Notes under the pieces: model-generated
What the model saw: the letters and a program-made list of their open reading frames with translations, nothing else
Told to the model about the DNA's origin: nothing
Databases searched by the model: none
Assembly (NCBI RefSeq): GCF_018812025.1
Contig: NC_063061.1
Coordinates: forward strand, 35,516,115-35,580,114
Length of the DNA stretch: 64,000 nt
Origin: Megalobrama amblycephala
Taxonomy: Eukaryota > Chordata > Actinopteri > Cypriniformes > Xenocyprididae
Reading direction: 5' to 3'
Part shown: piece after piece, positions 1-12,419 of the stretch
Position numbering within the stretch: position 1 is the first letter of the stretch
Layout: each line of letters starts with the position of its first letter
Position numbers and translations under genes: made by a program

Positions 1-144
1 CAGTGGTTGGTTGTCAGTCAGATTGCTTCTTCCTGTCAACAGGGGTGGTTCTCAGACAAACCAGACTTAATACTGATAGTCAATAGTCTGGCTGTGTGAG
101 AAAAGAGCATGCTGGGTAAAGACAGGCATGTTGGAGGAACTCAC
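1..144 (-). other. cert1: start of cert1 intron 3
   Basis: This sequence follows the gtgagttcc donor after exon 3. No further exon can be seen before the window edge. Confidence 0.85.
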
Positions 145-261
145 CCTGTGCAGCTCGATGGAATCGATCCACTGGTTGCGATGTTCTGGGTCCTGTGCCC
201 GGAGATACCACACGCTATCATTGACACTGATGTCCAGACGGCACTCGTCAAACTCGTGAGG
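145..261 (-). CDS. cert1: cert1 coding exon 3: second half of the PH domain
   Basis: This exon gives 39 codons, residues 94-132, beginning [18 protein letters not shown] and ending [10 protein letters not shown]. It matches the human segment starting PHDFDECRFDISVN and ending in IEQHK, including the C-terminal PH helix with its conserved Trp (NQWIDSIE). The acceptor is ctctgtag and the donor gtgagttcc, both phase 0. Differences from human such as Asp to Glu and Phe to Leu are conservative. Downstream exons (serine-repeat motif, FFAT motif, START domain) continue leftward out of the window, so the gene is incomplete here. Confidence 0.96.
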
Positions 262-407
262 CTACAGAGAAAGAAAGAGAGAATACTTATTAGATTAATA
301 ATATGCATGACCTAATTATCATACACCATTACTAATGATAATGAACCGAGGTATGGAAACGAGAGGTATGGATATACTTGTATGCATATACAGGTGCTCT
401 TGCAGAC

Positions 408-607
408 CGTCCACAAATTGTTGAGAAAGCAGATGCACGAAGCGAAATATGGCATTATTTTGCTTACACTGCCGACAGTCAGGGCAAGCCCACGGACATC
501 ACAAAGCCGGTCTGCAAAAGATGTTACAAAATAACGCAAGCGAAGGGAGTCAAAAGCATCTTGCCGTCAAACATCCCGATTTGTACAAAGAATTTAAAGA
601 GCGACAG
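408..607 (+). pseudogene. degenerate hAT transposase exon with BED zinc finger
   Basis: One frame reads QIVEKADARSEIWHYF, then DSQGKP and KPVCKRCYKITQAKG. These are the W..F and first Cys pair of a BED zinc finger as found in fish hAT/ZBED transposases. The paired His segment (KHLAVKHPDLYKEFKERQ) continues in a different frame, so a frameshift of one or two bases lies between about 530 and 555. The segment ends CAG followed by gttagt, which looks like a splice donor, as expected for a short first coding exon. No catalytic domain follows. It sits antisense inside cert1 intron 2 and is a dead transposon remnant rather than a host ZBED gene. Confidence 0.7.
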
Positions 608-1030
608 GTTAGTGTGATACCAGCATTATGTTTATGCTCTCAAACATTTTTATTTATTTTACTCGTGCAAACAGACCTGAGGTGTATTATTGAGTCTAAG
701 TTTAATAAGTGATATCTGGTTGCAAAAATAAAATTGATTTAAAAATACATAAATATGTGAAGGTATACAGTTATTTTAAACCAATTTATGCTTTAATAAC
801 ATTGTAATCTACAGTAATCTAATTTTTACAATAATCTTACTGTCAAAAACCTGTATAAAAAAACAGCAAAAAAGCATAACAGCAAATAGGACTAATTTAC
901 AATTTTATTGAGCATGAAAATAATAAACATTAAAAATTATGTTACATCTAACTAACTTCACGGGAATGAAGCTCAAATCCAGAATTATCAGCTGCACACT
1001 GGTGAAGAAAGAAGTTCTGTCATGTGTTAT

Positions 1031-1141
1031 TTACTTTTCCTGCTGTTTTAGGTTTTTGCCGTAGTATCGTTTAAGTATCGGTATCGTGATATTTAAGTTG
1101 GGTATCGTATCGAAGTCAAAATTTTGGTATCGTGACAACAC
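1031..1141. repeat. fragment of a hAT-like element rich in gtatcg
   Basis: The string gtatcg and near variants recur several times, in a pattern typical of the sub-terminal repeats of fish hAT elements. Related scraps occur at 1648-1700 (gggtaccgaaatctggta) and 1797-1850 (tagggctgccctgactaa). No complete termini were found. Confidence 0.4.
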
Positions 1142-2349
1142 TAAAACAAGGTGCTTTTTGGTAATGTAGGGATCCAGCAATTTAATCTGATGCTGATGAA
1201 CCAAGTCAGGACTACACAGAACCACCACTACCAAGAGAAGAAAAAAAAAAGAGCCTTGACCCACAAAGCCAGCTGGGAAATGTGAGATATTTCCCTCAGA
1301 AGAAAAAAAACAAAAAAAACAACACTAACAGCATCCACGTCTGCTGTGTGAGTGTGTAAGTTTGGTATTATTGCCAGATGTAGATCTCTGCAGACCTCAC
1401 ACTGCTCTATGAAATCCAGATGAGGAGTCAAACACTCCTCTCCATCAGTCTGATATACTGCACTCCTCCCAAGCTGTTTCTTTTCACTTCCTTTCACTCT
1501 TCATTCTTTGCCTCCCTCTATCCAACAGCATATTGGAACTGGGGTGCCTCTGGGCTCAGTGCTTGGACCACTTCTCTTTTCCATCTACATGTTGTGACTA
1601 GGATCTGTCATTCCAAAACATGTTTTTTCCCGTCACTGCAAGAGATGGGTACCGAAATCTGGTATTAAAAGGGCGCCGGGGCTAAATAAGCTTGGATTTT
1701 ACCGGTTTTGCTATCGGTACTAAAGAAATTAAGAACATAAACATACTATTTATTATCGCGTTATCTTGCAAATTTTATATTGCTCTAGCCCTAAGTCTAG
1801 GGCTGCCCTGACTAAACATTTTTCTGAATGACTAGTAGATTAGTTGACTAATCGCACGTTTATTAATAAACATAATAATGAGGCTTTAATGCCTACATAG
1901 CCTAATCAGCGTTCAAGTGCATGCCACAGCGCACCAGAGGAAGTAATGATTATGAATGTGTCAGGGAAAACAGCAAGGAGATTGCTTTAACATTTTAATA
2001 ATTAATTGACAAACTAGTGTTTTCTGTATTTTCGGCTGCAGTGATGAAGTTAACAATGCTGACTCGTCAACTCTGCAGTAGTAGACCCGCCTATATGCAC
2101 GTTTCATAAGGATTGCATAACCTGAGATTATTTGTTTTCCAGTTGAATTGGTTCATTTAAAAGTAGTAATTTCACTTTCTATAGGAGATATTTTTCATGT
2201 CTGTGAGGAAAGTTTACATGGAGTTTGTTTTTTTTGGCACGCACAAGTTCACAGAGAGAAACTGCAGAAATCGCACCCTGTTTGCTTTCATTACTTTACA
2301 AAAGCACGTTTTGTTGGTATTAACAGTGCACAGACTCAAAAGATGTATT

Positions 2350-2752
2350 AAGGTGCGGTCACACTGCACTTTTCGTTCCATTGACTTCCATTCAAACGCA
2401 TGCGAATGCGTCAGACCGGAAACGCAAGCTCGTGCGAAAAATTTCGCATTTCGCTGCGTTCCAAAGTTCAAGTTTGGTGAACTCTGACCTGCGAATTTGC
2501 ATCACGTGAAAACGTGCGACCAGTAGAAGATCGATTCGTCACGGCATGACCTCTTGGCTGAATTAAAATAATTATATTTTTGCAGTAAAGTCGAGTAGGT
2601 TCTGTATTTTTTCATTTTAAATGTATTACTTTAAGTTATGTGTTGAATTCATGTTTATAAAAAAGACGCTGTAGACCGCGACGTCATATCACGACCGTTA
2701 CAGCATCCAAAAAAAATTCGCACGTTCAAAGTCTAGTGTGACCGCGGCTTTA
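2350..2752. mobile_element. MITE with gcggtcacact termini
   Basis: The left end reads aaggtgcggtcacactg and the right end, reverse-complemented, reads aaagccgcggtcacacta, giving imperfect terminal inverted repeats around about 400 bp of sequence without coding capacity. The interior is CpG-rich (many cgca/gcgt words). The sequence is non-autonomous; superfamily not determined. Confidence 0.65.
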
Positions 2753-3868
2753 CTCTTATCTGCTTGTCCAAAAATGACAGAGTATTTTAAGTGCAAGTGA
2801 TCGCACCGGCACCTCTATGTTAGCCGTCATGCAGTAAGCGTGCTACTATTCAGCTTTCAAACACTTGAATAGCCCACATTTTTTCTATGTTAATATTAAA
2901 GCGAGCGGCAACGTAAAGTTGCTACTACTTGTACATGACCTGAAGTACGTGAGTCAGTTGACTGCTTCAGAGAACTAATTCAGACCAATTTGAGAATCAG
3001 TGATTCAGATGAACGGATCTGACATAACCACTTAAGGGAAAAATCACAGTGTATGTTCGTTGTTGCATGCAACCATCAATGACAAAGCTATAAAAAGAAA
3101 ACTGTTTATTTACTGTCTATATTTTGCTTTCACTCAAAAAAAATGCTGTCTGACACAAACCTCACATGAGTAACAACCACAGTCTCAACAAAGAGATATA
3201 ATCAGACTACATCAATAGAGACAGAGGATTTGAAACACCGCAAACGATATGACAGACACCTGGTCTTCTGGATGAAGCATGAGGAGCTCATTCAAAGCCT
3301 GACACTAATCACAATATGAAGAGGCATGACAGGAGGACACATGAGGACAGAGACGAGCTGTTTTAATGAGACTGAGAGAATAATCGCTCACATCTGAGCA
3401 AGGACACATCACTTATCACACCACAAAACAAAACCACAACACACAAAACACACAGTGCCAGAGGCCAGGATGTACAAAACACTGAGACATGAATCAGACA
3501 GTCTTTACATAGAAACACAGTATCTGCCTGCTACAAATCCCAGAGTTCAAAGGAGAAAAACTTAAAGCCTTGCCTACTTTCCCACTCATGGTCTTCCCGG
3601 TCAAAAGCGGATGAACACCTGAAATGTAACTAATATATATATATTTTTTTTCCCACTAAAATCATATATTTTTGTTCAATAATATTTTAGCTTTAACATA
3701 TTTTGAGGGAATTTTATCGTACTAATTTATATGTTATTTTTTTTCCCATGGAAAACAATACATTTTTCAATTAATTCAGTATTTCGTGTTAAAATAGAGG
3801 CCTTTAAAATCAGTTTTTTGAAGGCAGATTGGTAAAAAAAGAAAAACATGGTGTAACCACTAGATGCA

Positions 3869-3947
3869 AAAGGCTACGTCTACATTAATCTGGAGACATT
3901 TGAAAATGTTTTCATTTCTAATGAAAACGTATAAATGTGGACATGGC
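3869..3947. mobile_element. short palindromic MITE, about 79 bp
   Basis: The left end ggctacgtctacat pairs with the right end, whose reverse complement is ggccatgtccacat. The middle (gttttcatttctaatgaaaac) is also self-complementary, so the whole unit folds back. Classification is unknown. Confidence 0.5.
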
Positions 3948-4980
3948 CAAAGAGGACTGTAAATTTCTTTAGTTGTTTTTAGACATAATAACCTACTTTA
4001 ATTAGGTTGTGGATTTTTTGATTTATAGACATTCTCAAAGACTACTTTTTTGTAAAGGTTTAGGTATTTTTTGTTTGAAATGTTGATTTGATGTGCCAGT
4101 TTTTGCATTATTACTACAGTCAAACCTGAACACAGCGAAAGCATTCTGTTACACACAACATCAAAAATGTAATAAAAATGAACAGGAATACTTTCAGAGC
4201 TTAATCCATCAGGATGTGATCTAATTTGATTCTTCTGGCTCAATTTTGCTATATTTTTATAGCCACAACGGTTCATTTGTGTGTATAATTGTGCATGTGT
4301 GAATGTGTTTAGTGTAGCCAAATGTCCTCAGTTATATAGTGAAATATTATGACAACTGAATAGTGAGGACATTTTACTGGCCCTCACTAGTTAAAAAGGC
4401 TTATAAATCGGCCCAAACATGTTTTTATTTCAATCTATTTATATAGATTATCCAATATCCTATTTATGCAATATCCTCACTAATATAATGAAACAAACAT
4501 GTGTATGTGTGTGTTTTGCACTCAATGTTTTCGAGCTTAACCTTTACTTTGTGGTCATCTTTTTTCTTGCATTGTGGCTGACTTATTAATTTTATTTCAC
4601 ACATTTGCAAAAACCTGCACTGTGTTAGTCACACCAGTTCATATGTGTGTGTTTGGGGGATGTGATTGCTGTGCACTTTATTTCGTGGCTGATTTGTAGA
4701 TTGTACATGCAAAAATGTTCTGTATTTTCATATTTGTTCCCCATTAATTTCCTATGGTGATCATTTTTGACTGAAGACCACAAGTGTGACAATTTGTTTC
4801 CAACCACCCAACCTTTTTTTTGTGGCAAGTTCCACAGGAGTCACAGAAATGTGTAGCGTTCTGATAAATTTATTTTTTAAAAATTTCAAAACGTTACGTT
4901 TTTTTGGTCCAAAGTGACCAAAGAACAGCAGAGGGTTAAGGTAATTAAACTGAATACTTTATTTCATTTGATTACCACAG

Positions 4981-5217
4981 TTTTTTTTTTTTTTTTTTAT
5001 AATAAATTCATATTAAATCATAAATCCAGAAACATTAAAAGAACTTCTGAGTTGTAAAAAATTATTAAATGGTTAAAGTTTAACACATTCAATTGATTAG
5101 ACATGCTTTTTGATTATTCAAATTTTAAACTATTTAAGCATTAAAATGGAATACAGAAAATGAAAATGGAAAAAAGTGAAATTGGGGGAAAAATGGATTT
5201 CATAGAGGTTATTTTTA
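4981..5217. repeat. fragment of the 'gggccct / gaattt' repeat family
   Basis: The words attagacatgctttttgatt, aaaatggaatacagaaaa and atttcatag recur at 20890-21215, where a fuller copy lies. This is a partial, non-coding copy. The 136-codon open frame starting at 5160 overlaps its end and is not convincing as a gene. Confidence 0.5.
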
Positions 5218-5822
5218 AGGGATCACAGGCATGTTCACAATGTGAGACTATTCATAACGCAGTAACACTTTGCTGCCTTATAAGATGCACTTGCGGAGAA
5301 GACAATCCCAGAATGCACTGCAACAAGCTCAGTCTTGGATCTGTTGTACCTTTACAACGTCAGTGTTTGAAAAATGGCTGTTATGATGTTGAAAATGTCA
5401 CTTTAGATTTAAGAGTGCTTATATTTATACATGAAACCCAGAAGCAACAGACTGACATGGGAACATTCAAGTGCCTGTATGGGAAAAGCACTGAGGAGGA
5501 TTCTGGGAATGGAAAATCGAGACACGGTGGGCAATGCAAGGGACCCCAAGAAGGTCACAGCGGGTACTGAGAAAAGACACTAAAATAAACACAAGGGTCA
5601 TCACTGCGGGACTGACTTCACCTGGGAGACACCATCAATTTCACGGCAATGTACACAAACACAAACACACATATCACAACACTGACACGCAGATGTTAAA
5701 CAGGACCGGCATCTGTTGATTCATGCGTTTCCATCTCAGGTAGCGCTGCATTGTGGGTAAACATGCAGTGCAGAGCGTTGGTAGAGGTGTAAAACTTTGT
5801 GAACAGACATCTTTGATCATCT

Positions 5823-6431
5823 GGTAACACTTTACAATTAATTACATTAGTCAACATGAACTAAGAATGAAAAATACTTAATCTTAAATCTTAGTTAACG
5901 CTAATTTCAACATTTACCAATATATCTTTAAAATTAAAAGTTGTATCCGTAAATATTTTAACAGATCTGAGCTAACATGAACAAACAATGAACATTTGTA
6001 CTTTTATTAACTAATACCGAGTTCAGACTACACCATATTTTTGTCTGTTACGATATTCACTGTGTCAGATTAGCTGATGTCAGACTACAGGCTGCTTCCT
6101 GACCAGTCATCTCTTGCCATATTTAATGACATGCGTGACATCATCAAGAAGGCGGAACTAGCAACCGACTACCAGAAACAAAGCACCTTCGCTATCTTTC
6201 GCCACCATTTATACACCACACACTATACGACATAAAACGGCGGACTCGTGTGTCCCGATGGCCATTGTCGTTAACGAATCACCAAGACACCCTACGTCAA
6301 ACGGATCGTGCTGATATTGTGTAGTCTGAACCCAGCATAACATTAACAAAGATTAATAAACGCTGTTACAAATGTATTGCTCTTTGTTAGTTAATGCATT
6401 AACTAATGGGACCTTATTGTAAAGAGTTACC
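5823..6431. mobile_element. Angel-like MITE, copy 1, interrupted
   Basis: The ends ggtaacactttacaa and, reverse-complemented, ggtaactctttacaataag match those of the copy at 18415-18721. Teleost MITEs of this kind have been described as Angel; the name is from memory. A second element (6014-6339) splits this copy inside the conserved ttaactaa...taacattaacaaag segment. Confidence 0.7.
6014..6339. mobile_element. nested MITE with gttcagactac termini
   Basis: The left end accgagttcagactacac pairs with the right end, whose reverse complement is gctgggttcagactacac. It interrupts the Angel-like MITE: uninterrupted copies read straight from ttaacta into acattaacaaag. The target-site duplication could not be fixed, at most a TA or TAA. 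Confidence 0.65.
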
Positions 6432-6670
6432 GATAATCTCATGAAGACACAAGTTAAATGGATATATAATGAGCAATAAAACTTTCTCAGTCCTTTGACT
6501 CTGATAAACATGAAGCTCATTAATATTAATGAGAGTGAGAGAGAAAGAGCAAGTACAGAGGTCTTGCTTTCTCAGTGAATTATTGGAAATCTTCCATCGC
6601 ACACGTGAGCTGAACTTCAAACACTCTGGGTGGACACATTCATTCTTGCTCCAAAGATCAGCTTCACAGC

Positions 6671-6728
6671 GCACACACACACTTACTCTTGACACACACA
6701 CACACACACTTACTCTTGACACACACAG
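6671..6728. repeat. CA-rich tandem repeat
   Basis: About two copies of (ca)n followed by cttactcttgac. The open frames over this interval arise from the repeat and are not genes. Confidence 0.7.
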
Positions 6729-7099
6729 GCCTACGTGTGCAAAGTCAGGAGTGAGACAGTGAGGGAGCCTGTGAAATTTACAGCACTGTGTCAACAACTA
6801 AATGAAATGTCACATATACAGTATCTCAGTAATAGGACAATAATCAACACGTCGTGTGTGGCAGCATACTGTAAGAATGATGCATTATGTAATGTGTCCA
6901 GAGAGTAAAACACAATACGCAAACATGCACAGCTGTATGGCTTTCGTACAGCTACAGTAATGATTTATCTAATACACAGATGGATCCAAACTAAATCCTA
7001 CACCTAAAGACAACAACAAAATCAGCCAAAAACTGATTAATTCATTACAATTATACAAGCCAGACACAAACTAATCAACTAGCTGATTGCAATCATTAT

Positions 7100-9076
7100 T
7101 TAAAGGGGTCCTTGATTATGATTTCACTTTTTTAACTTTAGTTAGTGTGTAATGTTGCTGTTTGAGCATAAACAACATCTGCAAAGTTACGACGCTCAAA
7201 GTTCAATGCAAAGAGAGATATTTTCTTTTACAGAAATCGCTTTTTAAGGACTACAACAAATGGCTGGTAGAGACTACAACGAGCTTCTTCCCAGGTTGGT
7301 GACATCACTAACCGTAAAATTTACATAAACCCCGCCCCCGAGAACACACAACAAAGGGGGCGGGGCCATGTTGGGCTGCTTTAGAGAAGAGGAAGAGTTG
7401 TTGTAGTAGAGTGTTGTTGTCATGCCGTCATTTTACACCGGACTGCTTCACAAACGAGGGTCAATTCAACACTGGATTTGCACAAAAGATTAACCCTCTG
7501 GAGTCTGAGGCTGATTTGGGGCATGGAGAAGTTTTGACATGCCCTGACATTATAAACATATAAATGACAAAAGTGTCATTACACTGTATTCAGCACAAAC
7601 TAGGCTACAATAATATGTGAGGAACATGTATGTACATTTTTGAAGGAATAATGTTTATGCATGGTTATTGAAAAAACAAAAACTTAAGTCACTGAAATAA
7701 GGCCAAAAAAAGTATATTAAATCTATGTTCACAAGACTTTTGGGTATTGGAGGTTGTAGACTAGAGTTTTTGCTTCAGAATTATGTAAAAAATTATGCTG
7801 CCTACTCCTTCATATAAAACAATATATTGATTTAGTTTTTGTAAGACGCTTTTTGTCAAGAAACACAGTATGCGTGGAGGCGTGAATCTGCATGAATAAT
7901 GGGCCATTTACACCTGAGAAGACAAAGGAATCACATAGTAATGATCTGAAATGACTTGCATATTAATGAGGCCTATCAGTCAGGTAGGCTGTGAAAAAAA
8001 CCCTCTGTAATAATGTCTCAGCTCATCACAAACAGCAGTACTGTGAAATATTATTACAATTTAAAATAATGGTATTCTATTATATTCTTTAAAATATAAT
8101 GTATTTCTGTGGTGCAAAGTGTCTGAACAATTATGTTACCTCTGTGGCATTTCATATAGGCTTTTAGCTTAAAAGCATGCACATTTGGAGAAATATTGAT
8201 GGATTCTTATATATTTCTGTCAATATTCTATACTGAGAAATAATATTTATTGTCATCACTATGAGTGCTGGATACTGTGTTTTTAATTCATACTTGCAGC
8301 CGGAGGGTGCTCTTTACACCTTTAGTCCACAAATTCATAATATAAAGAAGAAAAGGAACTAGGAACTAACGGCATGTCTTCTAGAGATCGCTAACCATTG
8401 CTGTAACATCCAAATAAACACTTTTCAAGACAATAAATACACGATTGAGACAATGAATGCATGTATTGCCTCTGAATTTGCGTCTGAATAGCGCTGGCTC
8501 CGTGGGCGTGGCCGCATTAGCGGATAATGAGCTGAATCACAGACTTCTGACATGGCTCTCTTTTCATACAGATTACATAAACACAGAATGTTTGTTTTCG
8601 ATTTGACTTGCACGATTTAAAACCTGACATTTCAACATTTCTTTAGACGTAAGTGTCTTTTTTTTTTTTGTCATTAGTATTCATAAGTTACAGTTCATTT
8701 TCTGAGAACTATCAGATTGGACTTCGTTCAGAGGGAGAGGAGAGATCACGCATCATGTTAGTTTTCTTTATTTTACAAAAAGCACAACATTGTATTTTTA
8801 CTCTGAGTGTACACAAATACACTCTGAGTGTACACAAAGAGCTGTTAAAGCTCCACCCTCTTCTGGAAAGGGGGGCGGGAGCAGCAGCTCATTTGCATTA
8901 AAAGGGACACACAAAAACAACAAGTTTTTGCTCAAACCCAAATAGGGACAAATTTGACAAGCTATAATAAATGATCTGTGGGGTATTTTGAGCTGAAACT
9001 TCACAGACACATTCTGGAGACACCAGAGACTTATATTACATCTTGTAAAAGGGGCATAATAATAGGTCCCCTTTAA
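7100..9076. mobile_element. family A element, copy A1 (TTAA-flanked), interrupted
   Basis: This copy is bounded by TTAA at both ends (7100-7103 and 9073-9076), with inner ends aggggtcc and, reverse-complemented, aggggacc. Much of its sequence is shared with A2 (17228-19236) and, inverted, A3 (24535-25234). Shared blocks are a GC-rich motif (cgcccccgagaacacac), a segment with an octamer-like atttgcat, and the gagctgttaaagctcc block. It is interrupted from about 7493 to about 8830 and has lost the ATG-containing segment kept in A2 and A3. TTAA targets point to piggyBac- or Kolobok-type mobilisation, but no transposase is present. Confidence 0.7.
7493..8830. repeat. unrelated insertion or replacement inside A1
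   Basis: A1 matches A2 and A3 up to aaaagattaa (about 7493), then runs into ccctctggagtctgaggc and about 1.3 kb not found in A2 or A3. Homology returns near gagctgttaaagctcc. The left edge TTAA|CCCTCTGG resembles a piggyBac terminus, but no matching right end (AGGG|TTAA) was seen. A 20-bp direct repeat (actctgagtgtacacaaa) is present twice at 8799-8840 near the right edge. Confidence 0.5.
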
Positions 9077-9735
9077 GGTGGTATTCGAACTGATACTGGA
9101 GTATGTTTATTAAAAAGTCAGTCGTTTGATGCCAATTTTTAATTGTTGCACAAAGCAAATGGACTAAAAAGCTCTGTTGGGCAATTAAATATATTTTAAA
9201 GGCCGTAGACAACAGTTTTTAAATTATTTAATGTGCCACAGAGCAAACATTAAAACATCACAATGTTCCTGATGTTTATTGAATAATAGTCTGCCAGTGG
9301 TTCTTGGGAGTTTTAAATTGTAAACAACTTGATTTAAGTTTCAAAGCCAAACACAATGGCACCGGTGATGAGAATTAACAGCTCCATTCCTTCTGCCTGA
9401 TAAAAAAGCAGATGAAAGACAAAGAGCAGCTCAACCCAGCATTCAGTGAACAAATGAAGACTTTGAGGTGTTTAACCAAAAAGACAATTAAATTATTAAA
9501 ATCACAATAATCTGTATGTCAATTAATAATCAACAAAAATCCATGTTCATGATAGCCACAGTTCAAGGTCTACATTTAAAGAACGAATCACAAATGACCA
9601 TGAAGATAATGTGTCCAGGGTGTGAAATAAGTACATTGTGCTGAAGTCCACACTTAACTCAAAAGGTAAGCAGTATGGAAACTTAATGTGATTAACCAGC
9701 AGATATTGATATCAGGAGCTGATTAATGATGGATG

Positions 9736-9860
9736 TTAAAGGGACAGTTCACCCAAAAATGAAAATGATTTACTCACTCTCAAGCCATCCTAGGTTTATA
9801 TGACAATCTTCTTTCAGACGAACACAATCTGAGATATACTTTAAAATATCCTTAGTCGTC
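9736..9860. mobile_element. 5' fragment of the 'agttcaccc' TTAA MITE family
   Basis: It starts ttaaagggacagttcaccca and continues aaatgaaaatgatttactca, matching one arm of the complete copy at 33739-34262 and the copy at 63249. The sequence decays after about 120 bp and no right terminus is seen. Confidence 0.65.
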
Positions 9861-10285
9861 CAAGGTTTATAATGTTTGTGAATGGTAACCCACATTCTGA
9901 AAACTGAATCCTCTGACATTTCTCTTTAAAATTTCTAGTTTTAGACCAGTGTTTTGTTTTGCTCTCTCCTCTTGGCCTCCACGTTCGTCATTGCGTTCGG
10001 GTCAAAAGTTGCTCCAAATTGACGTACGCAATATGCATACGGCCGCCTGCCGGAAGCTCGTATATTTGAATTTATAAAGTTTTATATATGAATATTTTTC
10101 TTACAAAAACACATCCCTTCGCTTCAAAAGGCCTTTATTAACCCACCGTTTACATCCAGCTCATCCAGCACGAGCTGCAGAGTTTATGCAGTGCAGCAGG
10201 AATCAGAGTTCACGAATCAAGTGATGAGATGACTGACAAGACTATGGCGGAGGATTTGTGGCACAACAGAGCCTCAGCATTTTAG

Positions 10286-10893
10286 TAGCCCGCATTTTGA
10301 AAGCGTGCATGCTGATATTTCCTTATATGAAAGCTATCTTAGGCTGGGCTGTGTAGCTGTAATCATCTCTAGCTCTGTATCATGTTTCAATAAAAATGTG
10401 GTCTCTATTTGCACTTTAAATACTGAGAGTACTTTGATTATGGTTGCACTTATTGTTTGCACTTAAGACTAAGAGAAAACTGTTATTCATTTTTATGTAT
10501 ACTTTTTTTATTTCTATGGTCAATTTGTGGAAAGGAGTTCAGTTAGGAGGTCAAAAGTTGTAGAAGCTCATAAATCATGTATAGTGAGGTCTGATGACAC
10601 AAGTGAAATCATACAGAAAAGAAGCCAGTCAATTGAGTTTGTGGCAAAACCTTTTACAGTGCTTGAGTATTGTTGTCTTTTACTGCATATGATAATTCAT
10701 ACTCAGAAAGCAGAACTGAAATGATATTCAATACAAGATGATTAGTTAAAACATTTCAAAATACACCTACAGACTATTTTTCTAGTCATGTATTTCATAA
10801 TTGAGGATTTCTTACAAATACTGTGTAAAAATCATTCTCTTGAACTCAATCTTGTGTCTCGTCTTGTGAGCTAACGGTCTCGTCACACTCCTA
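10286..10893. mobile_element. truncated hAT-like element, copy 2
   Basis: This matches the right half of the hAT-like element at 17943-19122: atatgaaagct, ctctagctctgtatcatg, tggaaaggagttcag and agaagctcataaatcatgta. It ends ctcgtcacactccta, the expected terminus. Its left half is missing. It carries the uninterrupted site (catttttatgtatac) where the other copy has gained an Angel-like MITE. Confidence 0.65.
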
Positions 10894-11663
10894 AGAGAGA
10901 CGGCAAACAGATGAGTAAATCACTGTTTACTGAGAAATTCAGTCTTGGATCTGGCTTTGGAAATCAGAAACACAGGAAGGTGGGACCAGCTTGAATACAA
11001 GAGGAAAAGACAAAGGAAACACAGGTCATGTTAACTGACAGCTTAGGACACAGGATGCAAAGGAAGGGAGCATGTCATGTGACTAACTAACCTGCTTTTA
11101 TCGCTAGGTTAAAGTGTGTCTAGATGTGACTACAGATTCCTGGTTGGAGCAAACACAGGAGGAAGGAAGTAGAAGACAGGAGAGATGAGCACAGGGACTT
11201 TCTGACTTGACCCCAGGGTCACCAAACAGGATTCCATCAGCAGGGAGCAAACTTCCCGTTTCAGACAACAGGCCCGTCGTACGCCTCTCTCGTTATCTCT
11301 TTTCCTTTTATTCCAGATCTACATAACCTCTTTTCTCACTCGTATTTAAAAATAAAAATCTTTCCCTCCTACATCCCGGTGTCTCCACGGTGCCATCACC
11401 ACCTCCTCGGTTTTCTTTACAGGACATTTCAGGGTTCACTAACTAATATGGAGGCCGTTTGACACCTTCACACACAGATTCACTCAAACCCATTTTAACA
11501 AAAGCCCTCTGAAAGCCTGAGGCGCTCAATGGCTGCAGCAGAAATGGGCTAATCGAACTTTACAACAGCTCTGCAGTGACTGCCTCAAGATTTAAAGGGA
11601 CAAAACGCCTCCAGTCGATCTTCACAATAACAAAAATGTGATTCACCAACCTGCAGATGTCAT

Positions 11664-11790
11664 TAGCAGTGTTGGGGAAGGTTACTTTTAAAAGTAATGC
11701 ATTATTGTGTTACTCCCTAAAAAAGTAACTGTTACTTAGTTACTTTTTATGAAAAGTAATGTTTTACATTACTTTTGTGTACTCACCTGG
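11664..11790. repeat. fragment of a 'gttactttt' MITE
   Basis: gtgttggggaaggttacttt is followed by several aaaagtaa/ttactttt alternations, a pattern common in fish hAT-type MITEs. Only one end is recognisable. Confidence 0.5.
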
Positions 11791-11992
11791 GCTGGGCTTG
11801 CTTGTTTGTTTTTTAATAACAAGAAAAACATATATATTTTTGGCAAATATTAATGCCCTTTCACGCCAAAAGTGAAATGAATACGCCTCAGGCTTAAGAA
11901 AATGCATATTCATGCCTATACAGTAAAGGGCGCAGTTCAAACAAACTATTCAGCTGTGCTGCCATTCTGGACACAAGAATAGGAACAGGAGA

Positions 11993-12419
11993 TAGTGTTG
12001 TCACTTCGATACCAAATCGGTACTGAAATTTTAAAAATGTGATTCATAAACACCTCTGATTGGCCATTGTGTTCACGCGCTCAACAGATATGTCTGTGAT
12101 TGGCTACAATGATCAACACATGGGAGTGTTTGAATTTGAAAGCGTTTTGAAAGTAGGAGGTGTCTATCTGCGGACCGGTCCCACTGAGAGACGCCTGCTC
12201 TCAAACCATGTGTATCTGTGTAAGCGCTCAGTGAAGAGCATCATTGACTTTTTACAACATGTTTTTGAAGCATTGATCGTTGTAGCCAATCACAGACATA
12301 TCTGATGAGCGTGTGAACACAGTGGCCAATCAGAGGTGTTTACGAATACGCTCAACAGCACTCAAAGAGTCACATTCTTAAAATTTCAGTATCAAAAGTC
12401 GGTACTTTTGAAAACACTA
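11993..12419. mobile_element. long fold-back (palindromic) element, 427 bp
   Basis: The left arm from tagtgttgtcacttcgatac pairs along most of its length with the right arm, ending gtacttttgaaaacacta. Both arms carry cctctgattggcca, gtgttcacgcgctc and agatatgtctgtgattggct in opposite orientation. The 81-codon frame over it is a by-product. Each arm holds two gattgg (inverted CCAAT) words, giving four in the element. Confidence 0.75.

Noticed and set aside
5160..5570. 136-codon open frame
   Set aside because: It begins inside a repeat of the gggccct family, shows no recognisable domain and lacks splice or promoter context.
6414..6797. 127-codon minus-strand frame with Cys/Val/Ser repeats
   Set aside because: The repetitive part is translated from the CA-rich tandem repeat at 6671-6728.
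7493..8830. Insertion in A1 as a complete piggyBac element
   Set aside because: The left TTAACCCT edge is suggestive, but no matching right end or transposase is present, so only a neutral repeat call was made.
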